Source: Atopsyche davidsoni
Taxonomy: Eukaryota > Arthropoda > Insecta > Trichoptera > Hydrobiosidae
Assembly: GCA_022113835.1 (NCBI GenBank)
Contig: JAILWY010000015.1
Coordinates: 7,540,501-7,604,500 of the forward strand
DNA length: 64,000 nucleotides
Direction of reading: 5' to 3'
Part shown: positions 11,233 to 24,204 of the stretch, piece after piece
Numbering within the stretch: position 1 is the stretch's first letter
Layout of the letters: each line of letters starts with the position of its first letter
Program-made: the position numbers and the translations under genes
Notes under the pieces: generated by a model
Told to the model about the DNA's origin: nothing
Database searches by the model: none
Seen by the model: the letters and a program-made list of their open reading frames with translations, nothing else

Positions 11233-13479
11233 GGTCCGACTTCTATTTAAACATTATTTTTCCAATAGCTGTATTCTATACGATGCGGTTCAAAGCTAAA
11301 TTCATACAATATAATAAATACAGAAAAATTCAGAGAAGATCTTATTCGTATAATGAAATTTCATATTAAATAAATGTCTTTCGAAATCTGCTTTTCATCG
11401 TCATGCGTTTAAACAACACGTGCTTCAAGCAACCATATGCATAAATATTTACTTTTCAGTGAAATATTTACCATGCCTTATTATTCGTTGTCTTTTGTAT
11501 ATTTAATGAATTCGCTGAAAATGAACTGGTATAAATCATAAATATATGTATATATATATTTACGTTTGTATTTAATTATGTTATCGTATTTGTTTTTCTC
11601 GGTATGTTTTCTTAGAATACTTTGAATTAGTTTTGGCCACACGGAGGCAAGTTTTGATGATTTAATATAATTTATACAAATTATATTATCAACATAAAAT
11701 TTATAATGTGAAGAATTCAAAGCTTGTGTCTTAAAACAGGGACGCTTTTAATGAACACTGAATAACTTTTTTTTTGCAGTGCATACTTGTCATTTTCTGA
11801 TATATTTACTAGTGAGATATATCATTTAAAAAATATATATAGTTTAAGGTTATGCAAGGTACTAAAAACTGTTTAAGTTACTATAATTCAAATCAAAATT
11901 ATGATCAACTCATGCCCAATATAAATATCAATAATAAATAACTGTAACAGGAATAAAATTTATTTATAACAATAGGCAAATAAGCATTTTATTTTATTTT
12001 ATCTATTTTCACTGATTATTTAATTCACTAATTATTTAAGTAAATCCATAATATTACAATCTACTTAAATAAATATTAAGATAGTTTTAAAAAAAATTCA
12101 CTTTAATTTTTTTTTTCAGAGTCTTGCGTGCTCTGAAGCCATCGGAAAATTAATTTTCCTCAAGTTGAAAATAAACTTTTGTTTGCTAGAAAAATGTACA
12201 CAAGAGAACGGATTGGAAATTGAATTATTCACGATGACTCTCATGTTTACTTCCGGTACATGCAACAATCTATTTCCGTCAAGATAAAAAAGTGTATAGA
12301 AACAAATCATTGATAATTGCAATAAGTAATTAAAACAAAGCCCCATTACTTATTCCTAGCTGGTATATTTTTTTAGTTAACATAATATACTTCGATTTAT
12401 TAAATCATTATGATTTATAGTGGTTAGCAAATTTTATACTCAAATTTTTAATTTTAAGCACAAGATTAGATTAAAAGAGACATTAAAAAATTTAGAAGTA
12501 CATAAAACATATTTTTTATATACTTATATTCATCAAATTCAATAAAATAACGATACAAACATATACAAGTTCAATAACTTTTATCCAAAAATTATTTTTT
12601 ATATAAATGCTTAAGGGTATATGCGTATTTTAAAATAATTTAGGCGTGCCATCATAGCACCCTTGGGAGCTCACTGAGGCGTTAGCGACAGATTGTGTAA
12701 GGGTGTGTTAATTACTGAACCTTTCAGAGAACACACGAGTATTTATCGCCTGAAAAATTGTAGCTAAAATGTTGTTAGCCTACCACGCACCTTTGAGTAT
12801 ATCTGGTGAATTAATCAATGTTCAATGGTTACAACACCTGCAATTAAAAATACAACCGTATTGATTTTTTTTTCTTTTAACCATATTATGATATATCAAT
12901 ACTTATATGGAAGTAATTCAAAGTATTCAAAATAGAATAATGATTTAAATACAAAAATATGTACACAGAGTATTGATAGTGAAATCATATCTGAGACTTA
13001 ATTCATATAATTCAAGACGGGTTGATCCTTTTTTCCCACAAAGTAATAATAACTTTAATAATTAATAAAAAACGTTATTTTTATATATAGCTTGATGCTT
13101 GATTAAAACACAGGAATTCGAATTTCGACGAAAGCCTTCAAAATTTAATTACCCACAAGTACCCACCCACCAAAACGGTTAACTTTATACGGCTTTATAA
13201 TTATGAAATATTTTCAGGAGAAGGTACCGACGCGAAATTCGCCGAAGGTCTTTGAACCCTCCATGTCTGCCACATGTGAACTAATCTGCCGACCCTCACC
13301 TGTACCATTTATTACAAAGTATCATCCAGGTAATCAGATTTTTTCTAACGAATAAAGGTGGACTTAACGGATCAGCAAATTATGCATAAGTGCTAAAAGC
13401 AGATTATTGAATAATTCTTTTTGATTTTATCGCCTGGTTTTTGAGTAAAAATATGTGAGAGTCCATACAATAAAAGATT

Positions 13480-13530
13480 GACTTGTTGGCTCAGTGGTAA
13501 GACTATTGTTCTTATGGGGGCTTTTTTAAT
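13480..13530 (+). repeat. tRNA-like A-box fragment
   Basis: TTGGCTCAGTGGTAAGACTA resembles the head of the SINE at 20795-20880. No B box follows at the expected distance. Confidence 0.3.
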
Positions 13531-16500
13531 TTTCGTCCTAACTTGTGAATTTCAGTGTGATAAGAGTTGTTAAAATTTGCTGTGCTGGAGATATATCATT
13601 ATAAACTCGCAGGAGACTCTCTTTAATGTTGTTTCAGTTCTTATATATAGAGTTGAGGTTTTGATACTTAAAATAATAACTATGCAAAAAAATCAAGACA
13701 TTAAAACGTAGCTTTATAGGAGAAAGAAAAAATATCATGAGATGACAGCGTATCAAATGAGAAAGTTTTGATATTCAGCTGAATCAGCCAAAAATAGAAA
13801 ACTGCAGGATCTTTAAACGACTAAAGACTAAATTTTTTTTTTTTTCAAAGTCGTAAAGAGACATTAATGGAGATTATTGGCTTTTTTTCGGAAAATTTAA
13901 AAGGAGTTATAAAGCGACGAAATTCAAGCAAATTTATATAAGCTGTGACGATTTCAGAAGCTCAACAAAAAGATAACACCAATTCTGTCGTTGCTTTATA
14001 CTTTATTCTCTTTTTTTATTATTTATATCTTAATATAGGCTTAGTATTTTTGCTAAAAATCTTTAAATTTAAAATAAAAATGTTTTTTTGAATTTAATAC
14101 AAATATACTTAAAAGTTTAATAATAAAAAGTAACTGGTATTATTGGATATACTGAAAGTTTTTAATTCTCTAGTGCTGATGCAAATTCGCGTGTCATTTT
14201 CAACTTCTATGGTTCAACCTTTTACTGGACGCATCTGTTTTTGCAAATATTTTAATTTTTAATTCAATTCAATATTTCATTTATTGAACATTTTTTAAAT
14301 AAAAATATAAAGTCAATCTTTATAATCACCGTACACTTTTATATAGACTCAAAGAAATCTAATTGTAAAATAGACATTAAACTAAATACTTTTAATTAAT
14401 TAAAAATAAAAGACATCAATCATGCTCCAATTGTTGGATTTTAAAAAATTAAATTTTAATAGTTCACCATAACAATTATTTACAACGTATTTTTAATAAT
14501 AAATAAATATTTTGTTTAATTCCACAAAAGACTTGTTTAATGTGTGGTACTTCATATTTAAACAACAAATAAATAATATCTTTAAGGTAAAACACGTTTA
14601 TGGTAGTCAGAAAAGTGTGATCGCTCACAAATTACTTGCTGTTCATTTTTAAAGAAATGAGTCCCGGAAAGGGTTAAGGGCCAAAAATACTCTGTAGACT
14701 TTCAAAGTGGCTATCAAATTTTTCTTTATAATGATAACATATTTTTAAAAATTCGCAAAAAAAACACATTAATAGCCTATTTAAAAAATAAATCTCCATA
14801 CAGAATCCATTTATTTGCAGCATATATCACGTTTAGCATTATAAAAACAAACACTTAAAATTTACTTCGACGATTTAAAAATTTTTATAATCATTTTTAT
14901 TTGATTAAATACACATTATTCAAATTAGTAGGTTAGGTCTTAAAAGGTAACCTGAAAAACAATGATTGATTGGATGATTTATTTTTCCGATTTATTTAGT
15001 ATCGTACTCTGTTCTGATTTCCGGATCCGCCCTTATTATTTTTATTCAGCGGCCCTCCCTTATACTACGCTTTTACAAAAAAATTGCTCCAAATGGACCT
15101 TAATTCTTATTAATTTACAATTTCCTTACCTAAAAATAAAAATGACAATGACACCATTATTATCTAAAAAAAAATATTTTTTAATCAAGATTTATCATTT
15201 ATTCGGAATTTATTTATCGGAAGACTCGACATATTACGCAGCAAACTAACTAAGATAAAAAAATATAACAGCCATATTTTTATTGTCTGTGTAATAAACA
15301 TAAAAATAAAAATATAAAAGCTTCCTTTTTTTACATACTATAAAAAATGCAACCCCACGTAACATATAAAAAAAAAAACAATGAAAAGGCACTGTGATAT
15401 TTTCAGTGAGATGGTTATACGCCTGAACTGAATAGAGGCTCCTGAAATACAAGGTAAATATTATTTGTGTTACTACGCGTGTAGGCTGCTTAAATGATCA
15501 CGTTATAAGGTTTGTTAAACGAAATCAATTAAAAAGGCATTTTTGATTATGATTTCAGAGTCACGTACAGACCTTGCACGATGATATTTTTATATATATC
15601 AAGTGACCGAAATGAATAGAATAGATTCGATTGTATAAGAGACTCGTAAGCTGAGTCCATTATGCTTGAGCTCCAATTTTCCCCTATCTTTTGAATATTA
15701 ATAAACCTCACTCGTCCAAGATAGCCGAGTCTGGCATTGACAACTGTCCGATACACAGCCCAAAATATTTATAGAGGCGCGCGGACGAGCAACGTTCTAA
15801 AATCCGTTTTATATATTTACTAGAAATGTAGCCGGTCATAAAATGACGTATTCGATGAACGATGCAATAGTGTTTGAACACATGTTTGGCTGACAATTAG
15901 ATGAATATTTGATTTCATTTTGTACTTTGAATAACCGGATATTAATTACGAAAGCAAAGCCATTCTAGGAAATATCACATTTCGTGTCACAAACAACGAA
16001 TCACTTTCACTGCATTGTTCTTTATTTGATGCAATCTTTATCACGTTCAATTGTGCTATTCTTTTTTAATTACGTTTGCTGTGCTTAGACGGTGTTATTT
16101 TTTAGGTGGCATTTTAAGTTATTAATGATGTGATTAATAATTTCTAACGCAACTAAAAAATAAAATTCGTACTTGTGTCAAGCTGACATAAACTAGAAAT
16201 TTCTTAGAAGCATCATATTTTGTTTTTTTGTAAAAATTATAATTAGAAATTCTCGCTGTGAACAACAGAATCATATAATTCGTACATAAAGCATATTTGA
16301 TAGTTTTATTAAATTGGTTTATAAATGAAAATATTATCTTATCGTCTTGAAAAACGGCACATAACTGCGGAAAAATTTACTGAACTTACATGCAAAAAAT
16401 CAGCGTTGTATCTTTTAAGATATTCTATAGAGAACCAAAAAATGAAACATACACACACACACAATGGCTATTATTATAGTAGATATCTATATATTTTTTT

Positions 16501-19014
16501 AAATCAGTAGATAAAACGGCGAGCTTGTTTTTCTCATAATTTTATAAAAATATACTCTTGCCTGGTCGCAGTCGACAATAAAGAAGCAGACAGGGAACAC
16601 GTGGTTTGAATTATTTATCTGCGTAAAGGTTAGCATATTTAAAGCAATAAAACTGATCATAAAAAAATTGAGTTATGTTTTTAAAGTACATTAAGTCAAA
16701 TATCTCACAATAATTCGTGATTGAATTTTATTAATTTATTATTTTAATCCGCGAAGTACTGTGTTTTTTCGTATATTTCTCTATTTTGCTGTATTGTAAA
16801 TATTATAGTTGTCTGTATTTCACAGCATGCATTAGAAAAACATGGGTTTTATTTAATTGATTTAATTTAAAAGAATTTTTCGTTGCCTGTTAATTCTTAA
16901 AAAAAATACATAAAAAATTTACAACATTGAAATAAAGACTTATGAACATATAATATGTTTTTTTTATTGGCCGTTACAACATTACATACTTGCATTGAAT
17001 GTTGCATGCCGTCACGTATCAATGTTTGTACTTGCAGAAATATAACATAGACCCTAAGTCACTCGCGGACTTCAATTATAAAGACATAGTGACCTTTATA
17101 ACAGATTTTATTTTTATTTACATTTTGTCTGAAATCTGTGTGTATTGCGTAAATATTGTTTTGAAATTAAAACGAAAAAGTGTAGTTAAATGATGAGACT
17201 GCATTAATAATTGAAATATTATTTTGAAGAGAGAGAGTTGCGATTAACATTTTTCGGGGTTTTTATTGAATTGGCACGTTTTTAATATCTACACGTTTTA
17301 AAGAATATTCGTGATGTATATATTTTTTTATTTTTCAATGTTATCTTGTGATTTTTTTTTTCATTCGAAATTCTTTTATTGAAAAAACTAGGCTTTCTTC
17401 TGAATAAAAAAAATTGAACTTTTTACCTTTATTTATTATATATTATAAATTTAATAAAAATATCGCTTATATTTAAACATACATTAATATTATAATAATA
17501 TTTTTTTGGCTTCCTTCTCATTTCTCTTCTCTGGAAAATTACTATGGCTGATGACATATATTTTGAGTTTTCCAGTTATAAAATTATTTATATAATTTAT
17601 TTGGTGGATATTTACATTTCCAATGCGGCTAATTTTCTTTTGGTTTGTGTACATTTTTTATCATTTCCTTATAATTTTATTTTTTTTATTGAAAGATAAC
17701 ATCTCAGCGGTTCGTGAAGCCTTTGAAATAAAAATATTCTCTTTGATTTTCATTTCATGTCATTACGTCGATGGTAGCTTTTTTCTCTCCTTTTGATTAA
17801 AATTAAGGCTTTCAAATGAAATTACAGCTTTGACCTTTCTTTGAGGACTTACTGGAGAAAGGATTAATTATGTTGTCTATAGATTTGATGACAAACTCTA
17901 AAGTATAATCATTACTTATTGACTTATATAAGTTGCATTCAGCATAGTTATTTATATTAGATACTCGCACATGTATCGTCGAGTGGTTGCATTTAAATAA
18001 AACAATTCATAGATTCTTTAAATTTCAATGTGTTAAGAACTAGACTTTTAATAATTGATTTAAGATATTTTGATAATGTTGTTTGAAATATTTTAACCTA
18101 AATGTAACCATTTAACTACAAAACCATGTTTTCAAATAACAAATATCTTATGTTTCAGTTGAAAGAAGCCCGGGATATCTGCTGACGTCTATAAAAAAAT
18201 ATAAAAAAACATTCGAAGTAAAGGAAAATGCCACGACAATTGCATCGGTGAGATCTTCTCTGTTCCTTTTCAATACCCCTGCCTCTATTTCTTTGAAGAG
18301 CCTTAAATATTTCAATCGTTTTTTGTTCATAAACGAAAAGCAAGTTTATTGAAAATTATACGAGGGTAGAAACTTAGTGTTTGCTGAAAATTATAATTTT
18401 CGATTGAATGATTTCAATTTTCTACTACTAAGTAGACAAAGTATTTCAGTAAATTTATTATAAATTATTCAAATACAAATTAGTCACTGCTTGATTTAAC
18501 GCAAGTCTATTTTACTACAAAATCTTACTTTAAATAAATGTAATCTGACAACATATGTACTTATTTTTATATTGAATTATTTTAAGTGAAACGTATTAAA
18601 CTAAGCATGTGCGCACGATTTGTGATCATAAAAAATGTGGAAAATGAGTTGTTTTTCGTAGTATTTGTAAAACGACAGCAAAAGCATAATTTTTATAATG
18701 AAAATTACAGTTACATTTAATTTAAATTTGTAATTAAGCGATGTTAGCGAGTTGTGTGCTGTTGGATCCATTAGAGAGTCTGCGGTTACCTGACGAGAAC
18801 TCAAGCAGGAAATTCGATTTTCAGGTGCAACTGACGTCTGAAGCGTATGTATTAATAGGGGTGTAACAAGAAAGCTAAATCTAGCATTAATTTTATGTAA
18901 TATATTGTGCGAGAAAAGAACGATTTTTATAAACAAAAATAAATATTAAATATTTTGGGAGAAAAACATAATGAATCACAATTTTTTTTTAGTAAAAATA
19001 ACAATATTAGTCGA

Positions 19015-19247
19015 TGTTGTTGAGGGACAAGGCATTTGAATGGTGAAGATCCATTAATATAATGAAAATAATAACTTTTCATTTAAATCTTCACAGTGAG
19101 TTTTTTTAGAATATTGTATTTGCATAACTAGTTTCGACCCTATAAACCGGGTCATCATCAGATGCATGACTTAAGCTGTTTAAGTTTAAGTCATGATGAA
19201 GTGAACTCACTGTGAAGATTTAAATAAAAAGTTATTATTTTCATTAT
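19015..19247 (+). mobile_element. Hairpin element, Penelope-like, copy 2, with hammerhead-like core
   Basis: A perfect 12-bp direct repeat AATATTAGTCGA (19003-19014 and 19248-19259) flanks the 233-bp element. It starts TGTTGTTGAGGGACAAGG and ends TTCATTAT. Arms at 19058-19107 and 19203-19247 form a stem. The loop's minus strand holds a hammerhead-like core: GCATCTGATGA, stem GACCC/GGGTC, then GAAACTAGT. Variable target duplications, inverted repeats and hammerhead motifs are features of Penelope-like retroelements; no reverse transcriptase is present. Confidence 0.65.
19134..19180 (-). ncRNA. Hammerhead-ribozyme-like motif
   Basis: On the minus strand the order is GCAT (stem I), CTGATGA (conserved core), one extra T, GACCC-loop-GGGTC (stem II), GAA, the self-complementary ACTAGT (stem III) and T|ATGC (cleavage position and second strand of stem I). 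Stem I pairs GCAT with ATGC. A palindromic stem III suggests it would work as a dimer. The extra base between core and stem II departs from the consensus, so activity is uncertain. Confidence 0.5.
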
Positions 19248-19259
19248 AATATTAGTCGA

Positions 19260-21820
19260 GTTTCGTACTTGCTATAAAAAAAATTATTGTCATTTTTTTT
19301 TTCATGAAATAATCGTTAAATAAATTAAATAAATTTTTTCTAAGAGACATAATAGCGGATATCAAAACTCATATATTTTTGTTAGGTAAAAATAATGAAT
19401 AAAATATCGATTTCAGTAAGATTTCAACTGAAAGATTTTCAGTCTTGAAATCTTGAAGTGACAGGTTACGTCGTCAAGAACTTATTCGATTTAAATTGAA
19501 TTCGCCCCCGTAAGCCATAACTTCATAGAAGAGTTATTAAACTATTTTCTATAAAGGTCACTACAGTGTGCATCCAGCAGTATGACGCGGACACTTGATA
19601 CTTCGTCATACAATCGTAAAAGACCTCCGAACAAATATTACCGAAGCTGCATTCACAGTCCCCTTCCGCTGACGTCACGGACTTGACACATCAATGATAA
19701 ACACTGTCCGTGACAAAACTATGATAATACGTCATTCACGATACATAATGGATGGTTATTTGTTACATATTCATTGAAAAAAAAAAATATTCAAATAGCA
19801 AAAAAAATTATAATACATTTGACAGTGACACTCGGAGGAAAAAGGTTTTAACAAAATATCTAAGGCCGCAAGAGAAAAGCAGGTAACAAAGCAGTTCAGA
19901 ACAATCAAACGCTCGTTGTTTTCATCTTTGTGCACTCCGCCATTTGTCTAGTTAACAAGGAAGGCACACAAAGCTTGCATCTAAAGAAGGATGGTATTTT
20001 TTTCAAAAAGCTTGCTTTCTTTTGGACCCGCCGATAGTTATTATTTGAGCAGAACTGAAAATACCTTTCGTGCAAGGCGTATTTGATATCTTTGGTCGAA
20101 AGCAAACGACAACGAAGCAGCCTTCTCACACACGAAATATATATATTAAATATATCGTTACGTCCTTTTCTCCTCGAGGTCTCTAGGAAAAATACAACGT
20201 AACCATCACGTGCTTAAAACCAAGAATGGCTTTTGTGATATTGACTGCAGCAAGGATAAGTCACAGCTTTGCATATTGCAATCCTCAGTGCGATATATTA
20301 TTTCACATAAACACAATGGTATTCATTCTTTCCATACTTTGTTTTAGACTGAACAGCATATTTTTTTAACAAATACCGTTCTTTCAGGTACAAGAACGGT
20401 TGTGATGAAATGAAAAAGGTGGAAATATGTAAATATTATTTCTGTTGTGTATATGTTTTGATAGATATTTCATTGAGTATATTTACATATATTTAAATGT
20501 GACTTTGATTTTACTGGTCCAAGGACAATATCTGAGTCGATAAGAGAACACGTGTTCGACCATGAGTTTTTAAGGAGGGTTTAAATAAAAGATATATATT
20601 TTCATCAATGTCGAAATAAGATATTCTCAAGAGATAGTTCGTCTGTATAAAATAAAACAAAGTTTTATTTTACCTCTTTTTCTGTCCTCTACATTTTATT
20701 GACTCTCAAATAAAATAAACGTCGGAAAATAGTACACCAACATTAACAACTGTAATGTCAATACAAGTCGTAAACCTAATTCTATCAGTTAAGTATTCAC
20801 CTGCCATGTTGGGAATAGAACCGAGAACCTCTTGACAAAGATTCAACGGTCTAACCACTGAGTCAACAAATCATCTAATAAAAAAAAGTATTTTTTTACT
20901 CTTATATACTTTGCTCATACATATACAGATTACATTAACTTCTACGCATCGTAGCCTTAAAACTAGAATGTTAAGCATTTATTTAGAGTTTTTGGTGGAA
21001 TTTTGGTATATTTTATACAATTAAATTAAACAGTCTGTAGAAGAATCTTTGTGAATAACAAGTAATAAATATACGAGTTTCGAAGTGAGTTAGTCAGTTA
21101 CAAATAACAGGTAATTTAACAACTCCTAGGGGTGATACAAATTGCAATTCAATTTATTTGTAATACAATTATTCAATCAGGCAATGACACAATTTATATG
21201 TTTTAGTAATATCGTTATTCGACCCTTATGCTTCTGAATATTCGAAAGGTTTCTTAACACCCTTATTTGCGTATTGCGTTAGCGCTATTTTTTTTAAGGT
21301 TGTGTTTATAAAACCTTGGATTTTCGTTTCCGGAGTCAGGTGTTCACCCCTTCTGCCCATTGCGGCCTGACCCCTTGATCCTTTTAAGCACCTCGACCCT
21401 GTAACTAACTGTATTCGTGTATGCAATTTGATATTCTATGCAAATTAAATATTGAATTACAAACGGACTTTTTTAAAAGTACGAATGTAGCATATCATAA
21501 TTGAATCATAATAATATTACATCTGTAAAGCCTTTTTGAATTAACTAAGGCGTGCAATTCTGGTTATTTTATTTTTAATAAATATTATCTAGCTCCTCTT
21601 TAATAACCCGTAAAGTATTTTTGTGTAGATGATTTATTTTTAGGTACATGTTACATACGATAAATATTTTACTTTAATAACGTATCTTATGAACTTCAAA
21701 TCGTTACAAACACCTATAAATATTCCAATTTTTTTTTAACACGACAGCACTTAAAGGAGCTATATTTTTATCACACATGTCTACATGTATTAAAAATTCA
21801 AATGAAAAAGGACCAAACCG
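19260..21820. other. Non-coding DNA with one SINE fragment
   Basis: Contains the tRNA-like fragment at 20795-20880. A TGACGTCA element lies near 19673. No gene is supported. Confidence 0.5.
20795..20880 (-). repeat. tRNA-derived SINE fragment
   Basis: The minus strand reads TGACTCAGTGGTTAGACCG (A box) and CTCGGTTCTATTCCCAAC (B box) at tRNA-like spacing. A similar A box, GGCTCAGTGGTAAGAC, lies on the plus strand at about 13493. Confidence 0.5.
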
Positions 21821-21821
21821 C

Positions 21822-22135
21822 TTCTTCTTCTTCTGATGCCTTTCCTTATAGGAGGTTGGTGACTATTTCCACGCATATATCTCTATCCTGAGCCAGTCTC
21901 ATAATTCGGCCGCTCTTCCGACCTCAAATCCCACATCCACGTAAACTTTATTCTTCCAATGCCCCTTTTATCCATCGATTTTTCCTTGGACAATCAGCCG
22001 GAGGATGATATGTTTATTGTTACGAAAAATGCGGCCAAAATAGGAGAAATTTATTTGCGTTTTAATGATTCTCCTATACAGACTCAATTTTTCGCATAGT
22101 AGCTGTCTTGAGTGTCCAAGCAAGCTGCGACTCCA
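21822..22135 (-). mobile_element. LINE ORF2 C-terminus, degraded, minus orientation
   Basis: The minus strand encodes fragments resembling SPILAAFF / YFGRIFRN, LRLIVQGKIDG, RGIGRIKFTWM and then the CCAACCTCCTATAAGGAAAG end with a GAAGAAGAAG tail. It is the longest copy of this family here and the best for building a consensus. Several stops and frameshifts make it non-functional. Confidence 0.75.
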
Positions 22136-22289
22136 CAAAACAAAGGTGAATTATATAAATCTGATTCAAGTATACGCCAAAGCGCTAAATAACAAAAACG
22201 GTTGTTAAGTGTTATTCTTCGCGGGTTTAGGTTCAAAAGTGATGACGCCTCAAGTATTTTGGCGGAAACTTATCAGCAGACACAGAATG

Positions 22290-22570
22290 AGCATCCCTTA
22301 ACCTGTTAACCGGGGAGATCCCTTCTTAATTTGGACACTTGGACATGTCCAGAGCTCCGACTTGAGGAGAAGCTCACGGACAAGACAAGAACGGCGCTGA
22401 AGAGGATCGAGAGCTGAAGAGGACGAGACACCATTTTCATGCTTTTCAGCTTTCATGTTTTTCAGCGCATCAACTAACGGAGACGTAGTCTCCATAGAAA
22501 TTAAGAGACGAATAGAAGGGAGGGGAGGCAAACTGGGGAGCAGCGAAAAGTGCGCTCTCTGGGAAACTCC
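22290..22570 (-). other. Moderately GC-rich open stretch, possible repeat
   Basis: The minus strand is open for 77 codons (MPPLPSIRLLISMETTSPLV...). The product is not recognised. Composition and abrupt edges suggest part of a mobile element, possibly an LTR; no repeat partner is in the window. Confidence 0.25.
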
Positions 22571-22804
22571 CTCTTACGAATGAATTAATTGTGTATGATC
22601 ATTGTATTATTATTGTATATTACATATAAAAAGACCAGCTGTTGGCATCTGGAAGTAGTAATACAGCGCTTCCCGGAGCCGACAGTAAATAAAAAAAGGA
22701 CATGTCGACCGACTCTATTTTGTACGTATCCAGATTGGCTGTCACTCAAATCTAGCTCTTTCTGTAGATATATATTGTTTCCAAGATAAACTCCCTTTCC
22801 ATGA

Positions 22805-23195
22805 TAAAAGTGGTCCCTACGAACCCCAGGGGGTCCTTAGAAAATTAAAATCGATTTGGGGGTCCCTGAACAACGTCAGGGGGTCCGCGCATGGTTTAAT
22901 ATAAAATAAAAAAAATTGTGACACATTTTTATTAATACGCAAATTAAAATAAATAACAATGAATACATTATTAGCGATTTTTAAGTCTTATGTAAAATAT
23001 AAATATAAACAGATGCATAAAATATAAGTAATAACAGGCATCGCGGTGAGTCAGGTAGGTTAATAGAGTCGATACTTGCACCAACTAGTCTATAATATGA
23101 AATTATGCAGTTTTTCACCCAGGGGCCGTAGGCATGTTTCGACTATGAAAGGGGGTCCGTGGGCCAAAAGAGTTTGAGAGTCACCGATATACGCA
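22805..23195 (+). mobile_element. Degraded hAT-like repeat, one end recognisable
   Basis: The right side ends GGGGGTCCGTGGGCCAAAAG then AGTTTGAGAGTCACCGATAT, resembling the end of many hAT-type non-autonomous elements. The left side has repeated GGGGGTCC motifs but no clear inverted partner, so the element is truncated. Confidence 0.45.
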
Positions 23196-23274
23196 TATTT
23201 TTTTTTCGTCCCGCCCGGTTTAACAGGTCAATCGATAGGCTTTTTATTTTTAATTTTTTTTTTTAATCACAGGC

Positions 23275-23480
23275 ATTGAAGCCTCAGCGGGGCGTGAAGG
23301 GCGGGGCGCATGCAACAGTTAGCGCGCCCCTGCCCGGCGCGCGGCCTTGAACGCTCGTGACGTCACCGGCGACCCGGGGCTCCGCGGGGTGGCGGTGGGG
23401 GGGGGAAGGTGCGAGCGAGACGGCCGCTCGGCCCGGGGACGCGCTCGCTCTAACGCGTTCCGTTGTCTCCTTTGCAGGCT
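23275..23480. promoter_or_regulatory. CpG-rich island with a CRE palindrome
   Basis: CpG and GC content are strikingly high. The block contains GGGCGGGGCG, the full CRE palindrome TGACGTCA at 23358-23365 and the possible acceptor CTCCTTTGCAG near 23475. It looks like an orphan promoter or first exon. No coding product could be assigned on either strand. Confidence 0.4.
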
Positions 23481-23766
23481 GCATTTTTTTGTTTTTGTGC
23501 GAGAACTGTTGCTGCTCCCCGCGCTGTGTACTTTCAGCGCACAGGCTGCTACGTTTTATGTACCATCTGCGAGACCGAAACTTATACTGTTGTTTTTTTT
23601 TTTATTTTTTTTTTAGTAATCGTCACTGCTTGTGGGGAGATAAAGAACGCCTCGTGTTATTTTAAACACTGATTAAAAATTTCGAAAAACGGTTTTTTAT
23701 ACAGGTGAGTAAAATGCCACAGAGAGTATCGGGTATTTGTTAAAACTACTAGTGTCTATTACGGAT

Positions 23767-23810
23767 TGGTCAATCAGATGCGTATTTATTACCCATTACG
23801 GGTTTATTAT
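23767..23810 (+). repeat. SINE-tail fragment
   Basis: These 44 bases are the same as 7619-7661, beginning GTCAATCAGATGCGTATTTA. They abut the mariner fragment directly. Confidence 0.65.
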
Positions 23811-24200
23811 ATGCTATGCTGCCATTTTTGACCTGGTGTTTTTTTCAATTCCGTTAGGTTCATCGGATTATTCTCATAAACCCTACTTTTAAGGTATCCC
23901 CATACGAAATAGTCAAGAAAGCTAAGATCGCGGCTTCTGGGAGGCCAGTTGATGTTACCTCTACGTGAAATGACGTTATTAAGGAATAATTCGTTAACAG
24001 TTTCAATTGATTGACTGGATGTATGAGAAGTGGCCCCGTCTTGTTGGAACCACGTTTTTGAGTTGAAACCTTGAAACTCCTGCAACTCTAGGCCCAAAAA
24101 TTTTCGCAGCATATCGCAATAACGGTCACTATTCACATTCACCCGATACTCTTTTTGGACTCCTGTATAACATGGAGAAAATTGTTTTATAGGAAAATAG
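23811..24200 (-). pseudogene. Tc1/mariner-type transposase fragment
   Basis: The minus-strand frame contains RVNVNSDRYCDMLRKFLG, WFQQDGATSHTS and VISRRGNINWPPRSRDLS followed by LDYFVWGYLKSRVY. This is the C-terminal half of the catalytic core of a mariner-like cut-and-paste transposase common in insects. The second catalytic Asp (QQDGATSH) is present, but the N-terminal DNA-binding half is absent. The conserved PRSPDLSPLD has changed to PRSRDLSFLD. The frame starts in neighbouring LINE sequence, so it is a dead fragment. A second copy of the same family is at the right end of the window. Confidence 0.85.
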
Positions 24201-24204
24201 TAGA

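Larger units (their letters stand above)
10740..19000. other. AT-rich non-coding DNA
   Basis: Long homopolymer runs and scattered short frames, none with coding character. A slightly GC-richer stretch at 12650-12830 is unassigned. Confidence 0.55.
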
